From Desertivirga arenae (GTDB taxonomy: Bacteria > Bacteroidota > Bacteroidia > Sphingobacteriales > Sphingobacteriaceae): a DNA stretch of 64,000 nucleotides. The translations under genes and the position numbers were made by a program. The stretch is from assembly GCF_017355785.1 (NCBI RefSeq), contig NZ_JAFEWE010000008.1, positions 124,001-188,000 on the forward strand, read 5' to 3'. The notes under the pieces were generated by a model. That model was not told the DNA's origin. It was given only the letters and a program-made list of their open reading frames with translations, and did not search any database. This document shows positions 9,098 through 17,711 of the stretch, piece by piece. Within the stretch, counting starts at the first letter, position 1; every line of letters begins with the position of its first letter.

Positions 9098-9131
9098 TTG
9101 TGAGATTCAACGAGATACTTGCGAAATTCAA
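9098..9131. promoter_or_regulatory. AraC-type operator: two direct repeats 21 bp apart
   Basis: TTGTGAGATTCAA (9098-9110) and TTGCGAAATTCAA (9119-9131) are direct repeats with 11 of 13 identical bases, exactly 21 bp apart, so they lie on one face of the helix. An 18-base stretch covering the second copy is repeated exactly at 10272-10289 upstream of the araC-type gene. Confidence 0.65.
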
Positions 9132-9263
9132 ACACCAGGAATAAAAGTGTAGAAACTGCTGCCTTGAGCTAAAGAAGTCCAGGCAACAGAGGATCTCTAC
9201 TGCTAAAATTCTTCAACCTAATTAAAGGAGATTACCGCTTGAGGAAACGATTGATATAGGTGT

Positions 9264-10184
9264 TTATGCAGCTTGCCCGTTACGGAAGCTGCTGGGAGTT
9301 AATAAGGTGTGTTTCTTGAAGAAATTATTAAAGTGTGCCGGATCTTCAAATCCGAGCGAATAGGCTATTTCAGAGATATTCCAGTTGGTGTGTTTTAATA
9401 AAGCCTTTGCTTCAGATGTTAATCGCTCAGCAATTAAATGTGTGGTTGTTTTTCCTGTCGATTCCTTAATTGCCCGGTTCAAATGATTCACATGCACGGC
9501 CAGTTGCTCGGCGTAATCTTTTGCAGAACGCATGGTTAAGCGCTGCCCAGGGCTTTCAATTGGAAATTGTCTTTCCAGCAATTCCGTGAACACTGCCGTT
9601 ATGCGAGATTTAGCATCAGGGTGGTGATATAAGGTTTCTGTAGGCCGGGACTTTAACGCAAAATGAGTTAATTCTGTAACATAGTTCCTTATCAAATCCA
9701 TCTTAAAGGCATAGTCTGAATTAATCTCCTCCAGCATTTTAAGGAATATTGAACTTACGTGCTCGTCTTGTTGAGCATCAAGTTTGTAAGCGGGACTTCC
9801 TCCGGGAGCATACATAGGCAGATCACTAAGACCACCTCTTATTTTTTCCGTGAAGAATGATTTGGAGAAAATGCAGAAGAAACCTGTTTTATCTTCTGAA
9901 AGAGATTCCCAGGTGTATGGAATATTGGGATTGAAAAACATAAGGGTAGAACCAGCTATTTCCACACTCTTATCAGCGTAGTGGTACCTGTTCCTTCCTC
10001 TGATCAGGCTGACCTTGTAAAAATCGCGACGACTATAATTTACGGGACGAGCATTAGGGCCATGACAGTCTTCCAACCTGAAAACATTGAAGTGCCCGGT
10101 CTCCTGGTGCAAATTGCCCGGTAATCGATCGAACTTAATCCTGTAAAAGTCTTCAATTGTCTCTGTTTTCATAGATAAATTCAT
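9264..10184 (-). CDS. AraC-family transcriptional regulator
   Basis: 306 residues. The N-terminal cupin-like sensing domain has GNLHQETGHFNVF and MFFNPNIPYTW. The C-terminal double helix-turn-helix runs from about 205 to 300, with LAVHVNHLNRAIKESTGK in the first HTH and ISEIAYSLGFEDPAHFNNFFKK, the AraC signature, in the second. The start is taken as the ATG at 10184; a second ATG 12 bases inside is equally possible. Near-identical direct repeats occur upstream of this gene and of the SDR pair downstream, so it probably activates both itself and the SDRs. The inducer is unknown. Confidence 0.92.
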   Translation of the reverse strand: MNLSMKTETIEDFYRIKFDRLPGNLHQETGHFNVFRLEDCHGPNARPVNYSRRDFYKVSLIRGRNRYHYADKSVEIAGSTLMFFNPNIPYTWESLSEDKTGFFCIFSKSFFTEKIRGGLSDLPMYAPGGSPAYKLDAQQDEHVSSIFLKMLEEINSDYAFKMDLIRNYVTELTHFALKSRPTETLYHHPDAKSRITAVFTELLERQFPIESPGQRLTMRSAKDYAEQLAVHVNHLNRAIKESTGKTTTHLIAERLTSEAKALLKHTNWNISEIAYSLGFEDPAHFNNFFKKHTLLTPSSFRNGQAA

Positions 10185-10223
10185 GAGCCTAAAGTTCTAA
10201 AATATGCAGATCCTGCAACAGTT

Positions 10224-10253
10224 TAAAGTTATTATGATAATTTCATTTTCAAT
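10224..10253 (-). promoter_or_regulatory. promoter of the AraC-type gene
   Basis: On the minus strand ATTG (10250-10253) precedes TAACTTTA (10224-10231, one base off TAnnTTTG) by 18 bases. The layout, repeats then CAATT- then TAACTTT-AAC, copies that of the SDR promoter. Confidence 0.5.
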
Positions 10254-10286
10254 TGTATAATTCACATAATGACTTGCGAAATTCAA
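10253..10286. promoter_or_regulatory. AraC-type operator, second site
   Basis: TTGTATAATTCAC (10253-10265) and TTGCGAAATTCAA (10274-10286) again sit exactly 21 bp apart. The second half is identical to that at 9119-9131. Its place before the regulator's own promoter suggests autoregulation; the divergent lipoprotein gene at 10340 may also respond. Confidence 0.6.
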
Positions 10287-10339
10287 ACAATCAGTTTGAA
10301 CGAACATTGTCCTAAGAAAACTGTTTGCCTTAATAGATT

Positions 10340-10834
10340 ATGAAAAAACTTCAGAACATAGCATTTATCTTGCTTTTAGCTGGCGTGATGAGTAGCTGCA
10401 ATAATACCAGTAAAACGACAGCGGCCAGTGATAGCGTGCAAACATCTAATGAGGATAGAACGAAGGTTGAGGACGAGCCCTTAAAAGGCTGTTATATTGG
10501 CGTGTTAAAGAGAGATACTTTCCAGCTAGCAATAACGGCGGTAAATGAATCGAATGTTGAAGGAAGCTTACTCTACAACTTTTTTGAAAAAGATAGGTCA
10601 AGGGGAACATTTACTGGAACCTTTATTAATGATGTATTACTAGCAGACTATACTTTCCAGTCGGAAGGGGCTACATCACAGCGACAAGTGATCTTCAAAA
10701 AAACAGCTAAAGGCTTTATTGAAGGTTATGGTAATATAAAGTCCGAAGGAGGAAAAGACGTGTTTGTTGATACAGCTGCAGTTAAATTTGATCAATCTAT
10801 TGAACTAACGAGAACAGATGCCTGCTTACCCTAA
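10340..10834 (+). CDS. small lipoprotein of unknown function
   Basis: 164 residues with a lipoprotein signal peptide: positive MKK, hydrophobic core, and lipobox GVMSSC with Cys20. A Ser/Thr-rich linker follows to about residue 45. The mature part contains KGCYIGVLKRDTFQLAI and ends with Cys near ACLP. It appears to be a small beta-rich envelope protein. It is divergent from the AraC-type gene and shares its upstream region, so it might belong to the same regulon. The stop codon lies inside the downstream terminator stem. No specific family recognised. Confidence 0.75.
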   Translation: MKKLQNIAFILLLAGVMSSCNNTSKTTAASDSVQTSNEDRTKVEDEPLKGCYIGVLKRDTFQLAITAVNESNVEGSLLYNFFEKDRSRGTFTGTFINDVLLADYTFQSEGATSQRQVIFKKTAKGFIEGYGNIKSEGGKDVFVDTAAVKFDQSIELTRTDACLP

Positions 10835-10868
10835 TAGCTTCTTTTAGTTTAAAGAAGCTATTAGGGTA
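10827..10868. terminator. perfect 18-bp-stem bidirectional terminator
   Basis: TACCCTAATAGCTTCTTT (10827-10844) is perfectly complementary to 10851-10868, with a six-base loop. The stem holds the TAA of the lipoprotein gene and lies just past the xseB stop codon, so it ends both convergent transcripts. Confidence 0.85.
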
Positions 10869-10869
10869 G

Positions 10870-11061
10870 TTACATACCGCCAAGAATCCCATTAATTTCT
10901 TCTTCTGTATTCTTAAGTTTCTGCTGACAGAAATTTATAAGTACAGAGGCACGTTTTACTTTCGTTGCAAGTTCATCTATAGATACTTGTTCGTTATTGA
11001 TATCCAGATAGATCTGCTCAAGTTCTTTGTAGGCAGTATCATAGCTCAAATTCTCTTCCAT
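10870..11061 (-). CDS. xseB: exodeoxyribonuclease VII small subunit
   Basis: 63 residues, the usual size of XseB, with the family pattern SYDTAYKELEQIYLDINNEQ and VSIDELATKVKRAS, a helical hairpin that binds the large subunit. XseB with XseA forms exonuclease VII, which degrades single-stranded DNA from both ends in repair. The start overlaps the 3' end of xseA by 23 bases, so the two are translationally coupled. Confidence 0.93.
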   Translation of the reverse strand: MEENLSYDTAYKELEQIYLDINNEQVSIDELATKVKRASVLINFCQQKLKNTEEEINGILGGM

Positions 11062-12529
11062 TGTATTCTTCGGTATTTTTAACTTCTGTATTAATCAGTG
11101 TCTTATGAGTAATGATTTGAATTTGTTCTCCCGGTGTTAGTGTACCTGAAGAATCTAATATCCGGCCATCTTTTCTTAATAAAGCATAGCCTCTCTTAAG
11201 TATTTTCTCAGGACTGGCACCAGCTATTCCCTCGCCTAAGCGCTCTAGTTCTTTCTGCCGACTGCTTAATAGGCGCGGAATAGCCATCACTGCTTGTGTT
11301 TGGAGCAAGGTGACCTTTTGTTTTTCTTCTTTAAGCAACTGCTGTACCCGATATCCCATCCTTATAACTTTCTCCTGGACATCTTTCTCGTGGCTGTGAA
11401 GAATTCCTCTTGCTTTATTATTCAAGTTGTATTGTCTTGATTTCAAATTCTGTTCCGAACCGTTCAGCAATCGTTTTGCACACCCTGTTATTTGCTCAGC
11501 TTTTCGATCGAGACCTAGTTCCCGGCGGCTAAGTTCATACTTAGCTGATCGTACCAGTCCCTCCTCGATTAGGTGCAGGTTCCGGTTACTCCGGGATAAT
11601 AATTCCTGTCCCTTGGTATGTATGTTCCCGGCAAGCATTTTTATTTGTCTCTCGAAATTATGATTATGATCTATAATAAACTGGGCAGCAATACTTGGTG
11701 TCTTTGTATGGATCCTGGCAAAGAAATCGCAAATACCCTGATTCATATGGTGACCAATTCCTGTGATTACAGGAACAGGGAATGAGGCTAGCGCCAGGCT
11801 TAAGTGATAATCATCAAAAGGAAGAAAATCTGCAGGAGCGCCACCGCCACGAGTAAGCACCACTGCATCGTATGCTTTATTGGAGACTCTTATTTTGCTA
11901 AATGCATCGTATAATGAGGACTGGGCACCGTAACCCTGCACCAAAACATTGTACAGGTCTATCTGAAACTTATAACCTAACTCATTGCTTTCCAGACAAT
12001 GACTGAAGTCAGAATAAGCATCAGAGCTTGCCGAGGTAACTAGAGCAATTCGTTGAATAACTCTGGGCAGAGGCAAAAGCTTGTTTGGCGTAATGAAGCT
12101 TCCGTTTTGAAACTGAATGATTTGAGGGTGCTCCGCCAGAAGCTTTTTAAGGGTTTCCTTTCTTTGTAATTCAATACCCCCTAGCGTAAGTTCAGCGTCA
12201 ATTTCGCAAAGGACAAGACTCAAACCATAAACTGGATGATAATTGATGGTTACACGGGCCCCGATCTTAATTCCCTCTGCAAATTTTTGACCGGTTGCTT
12301 TTTCAAAACCAGTGATAGCCATGGTTCCTTCTCCCATAAAAGCACAGGCTCTGATCTGCGCTACCTTAGCTCCCTTTTCCAGTTCAATCAGATCAAAGTA
12401 AACATGGCTTCCGATTTTTCGCACACCAGCAACTTCTCCTTTTACCCAATAGGAAGCGGGAAAACGTTCTCGTAACGTATTCTGAACCTGAGTGAGGAGT
12501 TGCTTTAGGGAGATGTAGGATACTGCCAT
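11039..12529 (-). CDS. xseA: exodeoxyribonuclease VII large subunit
   Basis: 496 residues. An N-terminal OB fold (about 1-100, SYWVKGEVAGVRKIGSHVYFDL) is followed by the catalytic domain with LVTSASSDAYSDF, VLTRGGGAPADFLPFDD and ITGIGHHMNQGICDFFA, then a long coiled coil (about 290-430) and a C-terminal KRGYALL segment. These are the standard XseA features. The usual ALVRGGG and GIGHExD motifs appear as VLTRGGG and GIGHHMN, a common Bacteroidota variation. It is followed by overlapping xseB. The ATG at 12529 begins directly with MAVSYISLKQLLTQV, typical of the family. Confidence 0.93.
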   Translation of the reverse strand: MAVSYISLKQLLTQVQNTLRERFPASYWVKGEVAGVRKIGSHVYFDLIELEKGAKVAQIRACAFMGEGTMAITGFEKATGQKFAEGIKIGARVTINYHPVYGLSLVLCEIDAELTLGGIELQRKETLKKLLAEHPQIIQFQNGSFITPNKLLPLPRVIQRIALVTSASSDAYSDFSHCLESNELGYKFQIDLYNVLVQGYGAQSSLYDAFSKIRVSNKAYDAVVLTRGGGAPADFLPFDDYHLSLALASFPVPVITGIGHHMNQGICDFFARIHTKTPSIAAQFIIDHNHNFERQIKMLAGNIHTKGQELLSRSNRNLHLIEEGLVRSAKYELSRRELGLDRKAEQITGCAKRLLNGSEQNLKSRQYNLNNKARGILHSHEKDVQEKVIRMGYRVQQLLKEEKQKVTLLQTQAVMAIPRLLSSRQKELERLGEGIAGASPEKILKRGYALLRKDGRILDSSGTLTPGEQIQIITHKTLINTEVKNTEEYNGREFEL

Positions 12530-12673
12530 GCTTTGTTTGGCAAAGATAAGCCGAATTCGTCACGGTTTTGTTAACCAAATTCTTAATACAGTATTATCAG
12601 GCAAAAATATAATTACGCATCTTCGCCCTACGGAAATGTAACCAATACTAATTTCTTCAAATAACCAGGTTCA

Positions 12674-14032
12674 ATGAAAATACAATATTACTCCCAGGTA
12701 TCTAAAGTTCTTTTAATTATTTCTGCTAGTTTTCTCTTTTCCTGTGCAAGCATCCATAAAAAGAGAACCAGCAGTATTAAGTACTCACAACAAATGGTAG
12801 AACGACGGGCTTTGAAAACTTTTAACACAAATCGCTCCGAGCAGCAGTTGGTAAAAGCCCATTGGGATTATGTTCCTGGTTTAGTTGCATTTAGTGTGAT
12901 TAAAGCCTGGGAGCAGTATCCCGAGAAGGAAGAATACTATCAGGTTGTCAAAGCGTATGCCGACCACTGTCTCCAGGGAAAAGACACGGTAGCTGTAGGT
13001 GCAAGTAATATTGATGATCTGGCGGCAGGAAAAATATTTTTCACGCTTTATCAAACCGAGCTGAAGAAAGGAAATAAGGCCGATGCTGAACGTTATAAGA
13101 ATTGTGCAACATTTCTGAGGAATAAGCTCAAGTATCAGCATAGCCGTATTGGTTCGGGAAAGCCGGGCACTGGCGGTTTTTTTCATAAAGCCCAGTATCC
13201 TAATCAAATGTGGCTGGACGGACTTTACATGGGGCCGGCCTTATATGCCGGTTGGCAGGGAACTTTTGGTATTCTGGAAAGCCGGGAGGAAAATTATAAG
13301 TCATGGTCGGATATTGCCCTGCAATTTAAGATCCTTAACGAGCACACTTATGATAAAGCTAAACAACTTAATTACCATGCCTGGAGCGCAGATCCTCAGA
13401 ATGAAGATTCTTTCTGGGCAAGGAAAGATGGCGAGTATAAAGGTTGCTCTCCTGAATTTTGGGGTAGAGGGATGGGGTGGTTCTTCGCAGCATTAGTTGA
13501 TGTGCTGGAACAAATGCCTAAAGATCATCCTGATTATTCTGCTTTAACTCAAATTACGAATCAGGTAGCCAAAGGTTTGGCCCGTCATCAAGATAAACAA
13601 AGTGGTAACTGGTATCAGTTGCTGCAATACGATGAGCGCAAGAGGGCAGATGGTAAGGGCGATTTTATTAACGGTGAGTATGTTAATAACTGTGATAAGA
13701 GCAATTACCTTGAATCTTCAGCATCTTCTATGTTCACCTATGCTTATTTCAAAGGGATTCGTCTGGGAGTATTAAACAGGTCGGAATTTATGTCCGTGGC
13801 AGAGAAGGCCTACAATGGATTACTAACAAACTTCATCAGGGAGGGGGTGAATGGTGAGCTTGATATTATTCAGTCTTGCGCCTCAGCTGGTTTAGGTCCC
13901 GCAAAAGACATGTCAAGAACAGGAACAGTGAACTATTACTTATGCGGTAAAGATGTCACGGTTACACAAAACGAAGGAAAAGCTGTTGGTCCATTTATTC
14001 TGGCAAGTTTGGAATACGAGCGGAGAAAGTAA
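12674..14032 (+). CDS. GH105/GH88 family unsaturated uronyl hydrolase, lipoprotein
   Basis: 452 residues with lipobox LFSC at Cys24, so likely anchored in the envelope facing the periplasm. The (alpha/alpha)6 fold signature of GH105 is visible: GGFFHKAQYPNQMWLDGLYMG, with D182 as the candidate general acid, then HAWSADPQNEDSFWARKDG and SPEFWGRGMGWFFAALVD. GH105 enzymes remove the 4,5-unsaturated galacturonyl or glucuronyl residue left by pectin or polysaccharide lyases. No lyase, SusCD or regulator is adjacent, so the substrate cannot be narrowed. The gene stands alone between xseA (divergent) and a terminator. Confidence 0.9.
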   Translation: MKIQYYSQVSKVLLIISASFLFSCASIHKKRTSSIKYSQQMVERRALKTFNTNRSEQQLVKAHWDYVPGLVAFSVIKAWEQYPEKEEYYQVVKAYADHCLQGKDTVAVGASNIDDLAAGKIFFTLYQTELKKGNKADAERYKNCATFLRNKLKYQHSRIGSGKPGTGGFFHKAQYPNQMWLDGLYMGPALYAGWQGTFGILESREENYKSWSDIALQFKILNEHTYDKAKQLNYHAWSADPQNEDSFWARKDGEYKGCSPEFWGRGMGWFFAALVDVLEQMPKDHPDYSALTQITNQVAKGLARHQDKQSGNWYQLLQYDERKRADGKGDFINGEYVNNCDKSNYLESSASSMFTYAYFKGIRLGVLNRSEFMSVAEKAYNGLLTNFIREGVNGELDIIQSCASAGLGPAKDMSRTGTVNYYLCGKDVTVTQNEGKAVGPFILASLEYERRK

Positions 14033-14052
14033 GATCCATTAATTACTTCGAA

Positions 14053-14082
14053 GGGTGATCCAGTAGGGTAGCAGGATCACCC
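14053..14082 (+). terminator. hairpin terminator after GH105 gene
   Basis: GGGTGATCC (14053-14061) and GGATCACCC (14074-14082) form a 9-bp stem 20 bases past the stop codon; the bases that follow are T-rich but without a clean U run. Confidence 0.6.
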
Positions 14083-14170
14083 CATTCCTTATTTATCTTA
14101 ATCCTCGCTTTGGTTAAACTTTAAGAGTGGTAAATCGATAGTGCTAGCTGATAAAATTTCTATAACACTT

Positions 14171-14743
14171 CTATAATTTTTTTAATGCGATCTTTCTAAG
14201 CGAGTTCTTTTGTTCCTTTTCTATAACTTTTGCCAGCTCTTTTTTATCAGTAAGCTTTTTGATGGCCAGTTTCCTTAGTTGTGTGTTTTTTTCATTTTCA
14301 GCTACATTTCCTAATTCGCGCTGGTCAGTAAGTTTCTCAATGGCTAGCCGTCGCAATTTTCTTTCATTCTCACGTTCAGCTACTTTACCCAATTCCCGCT
14401 GATTAGTAAGTCTTTCAATAGCCAGCTTCCTCAATTGCTTACTCTGTTCATGTTGGGCAACCTTACCCAATTCCCGCTGATTGGTTAGCTTTTCTATGGC
14501 AATTTTCCTTAGTCGCTCATTCGTTTCTGTTCCGGCAATATTCCCTAACTCTCGTTGATTGGTGAGTTTCTGAAGGGCAAGCTTTCGTAACCTTATGTTC
14601 TTCTCATTTTCAGCAATATTACCAAGCTTCCGCTGGTTAATACGAGATTCTGAGCGAGAATAAGAAGTGGCAGGCAGTTCTTGTTTTGATGCGCAAGCTT
14701 GTATACCTGCTGCAAAGGCTAATAAATAGAAAAGATTTTTCAT
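14171..14743 (-). CDS. lipoprotein built of six 26-residue tandem repeats
   Basis: 190 residues. Signal peptide with lipobox GIQAC (Cys17), a short linker to about 34, then six contiguous 26-residue units at 35-60, 61-86, 87-112, 113-138, 139-164 and 165-190. The consensus is LTNQRELGKVA, x, x, E, x3-4, LRKLAIEK. The last unit ends at the last residue. The pattern resembles the short HEAT-like repeats (LTDQ..LA.IA....VR..A) seen in other bacterial envelope proteins, which form helical solenoids. Strongly basic and charged. Ligand unknown. The divergence between units suggests the array is under selection and not a recent slippage product. Confidence 0.8.
   Translation of the reverse strand: MKNLFYLLAFAAGIQACASKQELPATSYSRSESRINQRKLGNIAENEKNIRLRKLALQKLTNQRELGNIAGTETNERLRKIAIEKLTNQRELGKVAQHEQSKQLRKLAIERLTNQRELGKVAERENERKLRRLAIEKLTDQRELGNVAENEKNTQLRKLAIKKLTDKKELAKVIEKEQKNSLRKIALKKL
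14174..14641 (-). repeat. six 78-bp in-frame tandem repeats
   Basis: The DNA behind the six 26-residue units repeats every 78 bases. Units are diverged at the third codon position, while residues such as QRELG and LRKLAI are kept. Confidence 0.8.
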
Positions 14744-14869
14744 AATTAAAATATCGCTGCTGTTCCTTAGAGGGGGGCAGAGGCTTTTGGTTTAATCACG
14801 TAGATAATTATAAAATCATGGTAGCTCAACCTCATCCGCTTTAATAAAAGGTACCTTAAAAAATGTCTG

Positions 14870-15967
14870 CTACTTCATATTCGTCCGACCTAAAATCTCA
14901 TGAATTTTCCCATCAAGTTCTTCTGTTGCTGCCTCCAGTAAACCTAGTTCATCGGATTTTCTAAAAGCTTCTGTCTCTTTCATTAAAGACACTATTCCGA
15001 GGATGGAGGAAACCGGACGTCTAAGTTCATGAGCCTGAATAAATGCGATGCTTTCCAACGAATCGCTCTTTTGCTGGGAAAGCTTTTCGTGTTTCACTTT
15101 TGAGGTAATATCCGAGAAGTTTACAGACAACCCGAATATTTCTCCCTCTGCATTAAATGCAGGTTCGATTTTAAGCAAATACCAAAGATCGCTACCGCCT
15201 ACTTCTAAATTAATTTCGTCAAAGACTGCCGTTCCTCCAAGTGCCTTCTTGCAGTCGAGGTAAAACTTTCCATAATCTTCAGCAGGAAAATAAAGGGTAA
15301 GTAATTTTCCCTTTTCCGGTATCATCCCGTTCAGCTCTCTAACAAAACGAGCCCAGGTTTTATTGAACGCCAGTATTTCGAAATCACGGGATATTAAGAG
15401 GTGATTATCTATAGAACTTTCGAAAAAGGATCTTAGCTCATTTTCTTTGCGACGGGCCTCGTCCAGCTGCTCTCGGATCAGCTTCAAGCTCTCATCAAGT
15501 TCAAGAAGGTAGACCACTTGTTTTGAAAGCATTTCTAATGTCTTCTTCTGCAACCGGGTCAATTCGCCCGGAAGTTGATCAATAACGCACAGACTACCTA
15601 AATGAAAGCCTTCTGATGTGGTTAAGGGACTTCCAGCATAGAATCGTATGTGAGGATTACCTGTTACCAAAGGATTTAAAGCAAAACGCTCGTCTTTTTT
15701 CGCATCCTCTACCACCATAAATGTTTCATCATCCACCACATGTCTGCAAAACGAATCTTGCCTGGATGTCGTATCGAAATTAAAGCCATGTTTAAAACGG
15801 ATGTATTGTGTATCAGAATCAAGGAATGTAATCAAAGCGGTAGGCGTTCTACAAACTTCAGCTGCTAGCTGTACAATTGCTGTGAGTTCACGCTCTACCT
15901 CGAAATTTCTGCCAATAAACCGTTTTACCTGCTCAAGTCGTTTCTGTTCTTTTTCAGCTTGAATCAT
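14870..15967 (-). CDS. GAF-PAS-HisKA sensor protein lacking an ATPase domain
   Basis: 365 residues, no membrane segment. A GAF domain (about 20-160; SFCRHVVDDETFMVVEDA and RFYAGSPLTTSEGFHLGSLCVID) is followed by a coiled coil, a PAS domain (about 180-295) and a HisKA-type dimerisation helix with H-box FIQAHELRRPVSSILG near 314. The protein stops about 40 residues later, so the HATPase_c domain is absent and no downstream frame continues it. It may be a phosphoacceptor for another kinase or a non-catalytic sensor. It is divergent from the AAA+/VWA operon, with start codons about 155 bases apart, so the two could share regulation. Confidence 0.85.
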   Translation of the reverse strand: MIQAEKEQKRLEQVKRFIGRNFEVERELTAIVQLAAEVCRTPTALITFLDSDTQYIRFKHGFNFDTTSRQDSFCRHVVDDETFMVVEDAKKDERFALNPLVTGNPHIRFYAGSPLTTSEGFHLGSLCVIDQLPGELTRLQKKTLEMLSKQVVYLLELDESLKLIREQLDEARRKENELRSFFESSIDNHLLISRDFEILAFNKTWARFVRELNGMIPEKGKLLTLYFPAEDYGKFYLDCKKALGGTAVFDEINLEVGGSDLWYLLKIEPAFNAEGEIFGLSVNFSDITSKVKHEKLSQQKSDSLESIAFIQAHELRRPVSSILGIVSLMKETEAFRKSDELGLLEAATEELDGKIHEILGRTNMK

Positions 15968-16121
15968 GCCTTTACATCGTAGATTTTATTACAATAATGC
16001 TTATACTAATTTTATAAGTAAAAAGTTTACCCTGATTGAAATAGTTGAAATTTGCCAGTTACTTGCTATAACTCCACCAGATTTTTCTTTTACTTTAGCT
16101 TATTATCCGAACACCTTAACT

Positions 16122-17711
16122 ATGGATTTTCTAAATAAGACATTAGGTTTTTTTCAAAAAGTACCCTCGGCTCCAACGAATCCTCATGAAGCTGCTGCGC
16201 CTGAAAGGTTTAATATTAAGGACCTGTATTCTGGCGAAGAGAATTCCAGCGAGGAGGAGAAGTCAACGGGATTGGATGAGAAGCTCCGTCAGGCTTATTT
16301 CTGGATAAGCAATACCGCTATTATAAGTCCGTTTTACGATATCGAGTATGACGATGGAGATCCAAAGCAATTTAGTTTTGGGGATAGTAAAGTGCAACTG
16401 AGCCTACCAAAAGGGCAAAGTTATTCCAGTTGTGTTTTAGTGCCACTTTTAAACTTAATTGTGAGAGGCAAATGCCTTATTGTTGGTGGTCCTGGAAGAG
16501 GGAAAACAGCAACCTGTATTTTGATGGGATTACTGGCTGGATACTCAAAAACGGATGTAATGCGGGCAATTCAACACGGCCAGCCGCAAATGACGATTGC
16601 CGATCTTTTAGGTCACCCTTTGCCCTCGGATATGGTTAAGGCTGAAAAAACTTCGGATATCAGGATCGCTTGGAGAAAATGGCTGGGCATGAATGTTAAA
16701 ATTATTGATGAATACAACCGGATTCCAACCAGAACTCAATCAGCCCTTTTAACGGTTCTTTCTGATAACTATGCCGAAATCTTTGATCAGATTTTCGAGT
16801 GCCCCCCGTCCGCCTGGTACTTAACGGCAAATGACGATGCCGGGGGAGGGACTTACCAGGTTATCGAGGCATTAAAAGACAGGATCGATATTGTTATCCG
16901 GGCTTTTCATTTTAATACTCGCTTTATTGATGATTTGCTTAAACGGATCGAATTGAACTATAAGCCAGAGGCAATGATCCCGGAAGAGATCATTTTTTCT
17001 GAAGAGGAGCTGAATCAAATAAATAGAGAAATAAGGGCTGTAAAGATATCTGACGAACTTCGTAAACGAATTGAATTCTTCTGCCGACAGTTTGAGTTTT
17101 TTGAGTCAGCGTCAGACCGGCTAGAATATATGACGAAGGATACTGTAAAACTTTCAGGAATTGATTTTAAAACCCTGTTCCGTCAGGAAACGGGTAAGGA
17201 TCATGTAAAGGATCTTGGCTCTCAAACCTGTAATGGAATTTCTGTTCGTAAAATAACAACACTTTTAATTTTTTCTAAAGCCCTCGCTTATTTCAGAGGG
17301 AACAAAGCGGTGGAACTTGAAGACATCCGACAGATTCTACCTTTTGTGCTGCATGATACTTTTACCCCTCATCTAGAATCTCCTTTCTTTGATCAGCCTG
17401 GCAATGAAAAATATCGCGTAGATAAAGTGGTTTGGTTAAGGAAGATCTTTGATATATCCTGCCAGGAATACCTGAGTATGGACCTCGACCGTAATGATCC
17501 TATGGATATATTTGACGAACAGTTCAGACAAGGCCTGGAAAACGTTAGCCTCAGGGAAGTGGATAAACGACTTCAGGACATTGAGAAACAGCTCTATAAA
17601 TGGTCGCAGGAAAAGAAGTTATACGGGTACCGTGCAGACGACATACTCAAGCTAAAATATTACTATCAGCGTTACTGCAACTATAAACGTTGGCTGCAAT
17701 GGAAAAGGTAA
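16122..17711 (+). CDS. MoxR-like AAA+ ATPase, first gene of seven-gene operon
   Basis: 529 residues from the ATG at 16122; an ATG 156 bases upstream is in frame but gives a low-complexity extension with no family look. Walker A GGPGRGKTAT has K128, Walker B is KIIDEYNR (D196, E197), sensor-1 region WYLTANDD and arginine-bearing EALKDRIDIV. MoxR-type ATPases typically pair with a VWA protein and remodel or insert cofactors into partner proteins (for example RavA/ViaA, CbbQ/CbbO). The C-terminal 200 residues are helical with a coiled coil at the end (DKRLQDIEKQLYKWSQEKK). Its stop overlaps the next start by 13 bases. Confidence 0.88.
   Translation: MDFLNKTLGFFQKVPSAPTNPHEAAAPERFNIKDLYSGEENSSEEEKSTGLDEKLRQAYFWISNTAIISPFYDIEYDDGDPKQFSFGDSKVQLSLPKGQSYSSCVLVPLLNLIVRGKCLIVGGPGRGKTATCILMGLLAGYSKTDVMRAIQHGQPQMTIADLLGHPLPSDMVKAEKTSDIRIAWRKWLGMNVKIIDEYNRIPTRTQSALLTVLSDNYAEIFDQIFECPPSAWYLTANDDAGGGTYQVIEALKDRIDIVIRAFHFNTRFIDDLLKRIELNYKPEAMIPEEIIFSEEELNQINREIRAVKISDELRKRIEFFCRQFEFFESASDRLEYMTKDTVKLSGIDFKTLFRQETGKDHVKDLGSQTCNGISVRKITTLLIFSKALAYFRGNKAVELEDIRQILPFVLHDTFTPHLESPFFDQPGNEKYRVDKVVWLRKIFDISCQEYLSMDLDRNDPMDIFDEQFRQGLENVSLREVDKRLQDIEKQLYKWSQEKKLYGYRADDILKLKYYYQRYCNYKRWLQWKR

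Noticed and set aside
15966-16121. Longer AAA+ protein starting at an ATG at 15966
   Set aside because: The extra 52 residues look like AT-rich noncoding sequence, overlap the divergent gene's start codon, and leave no room for promoters.
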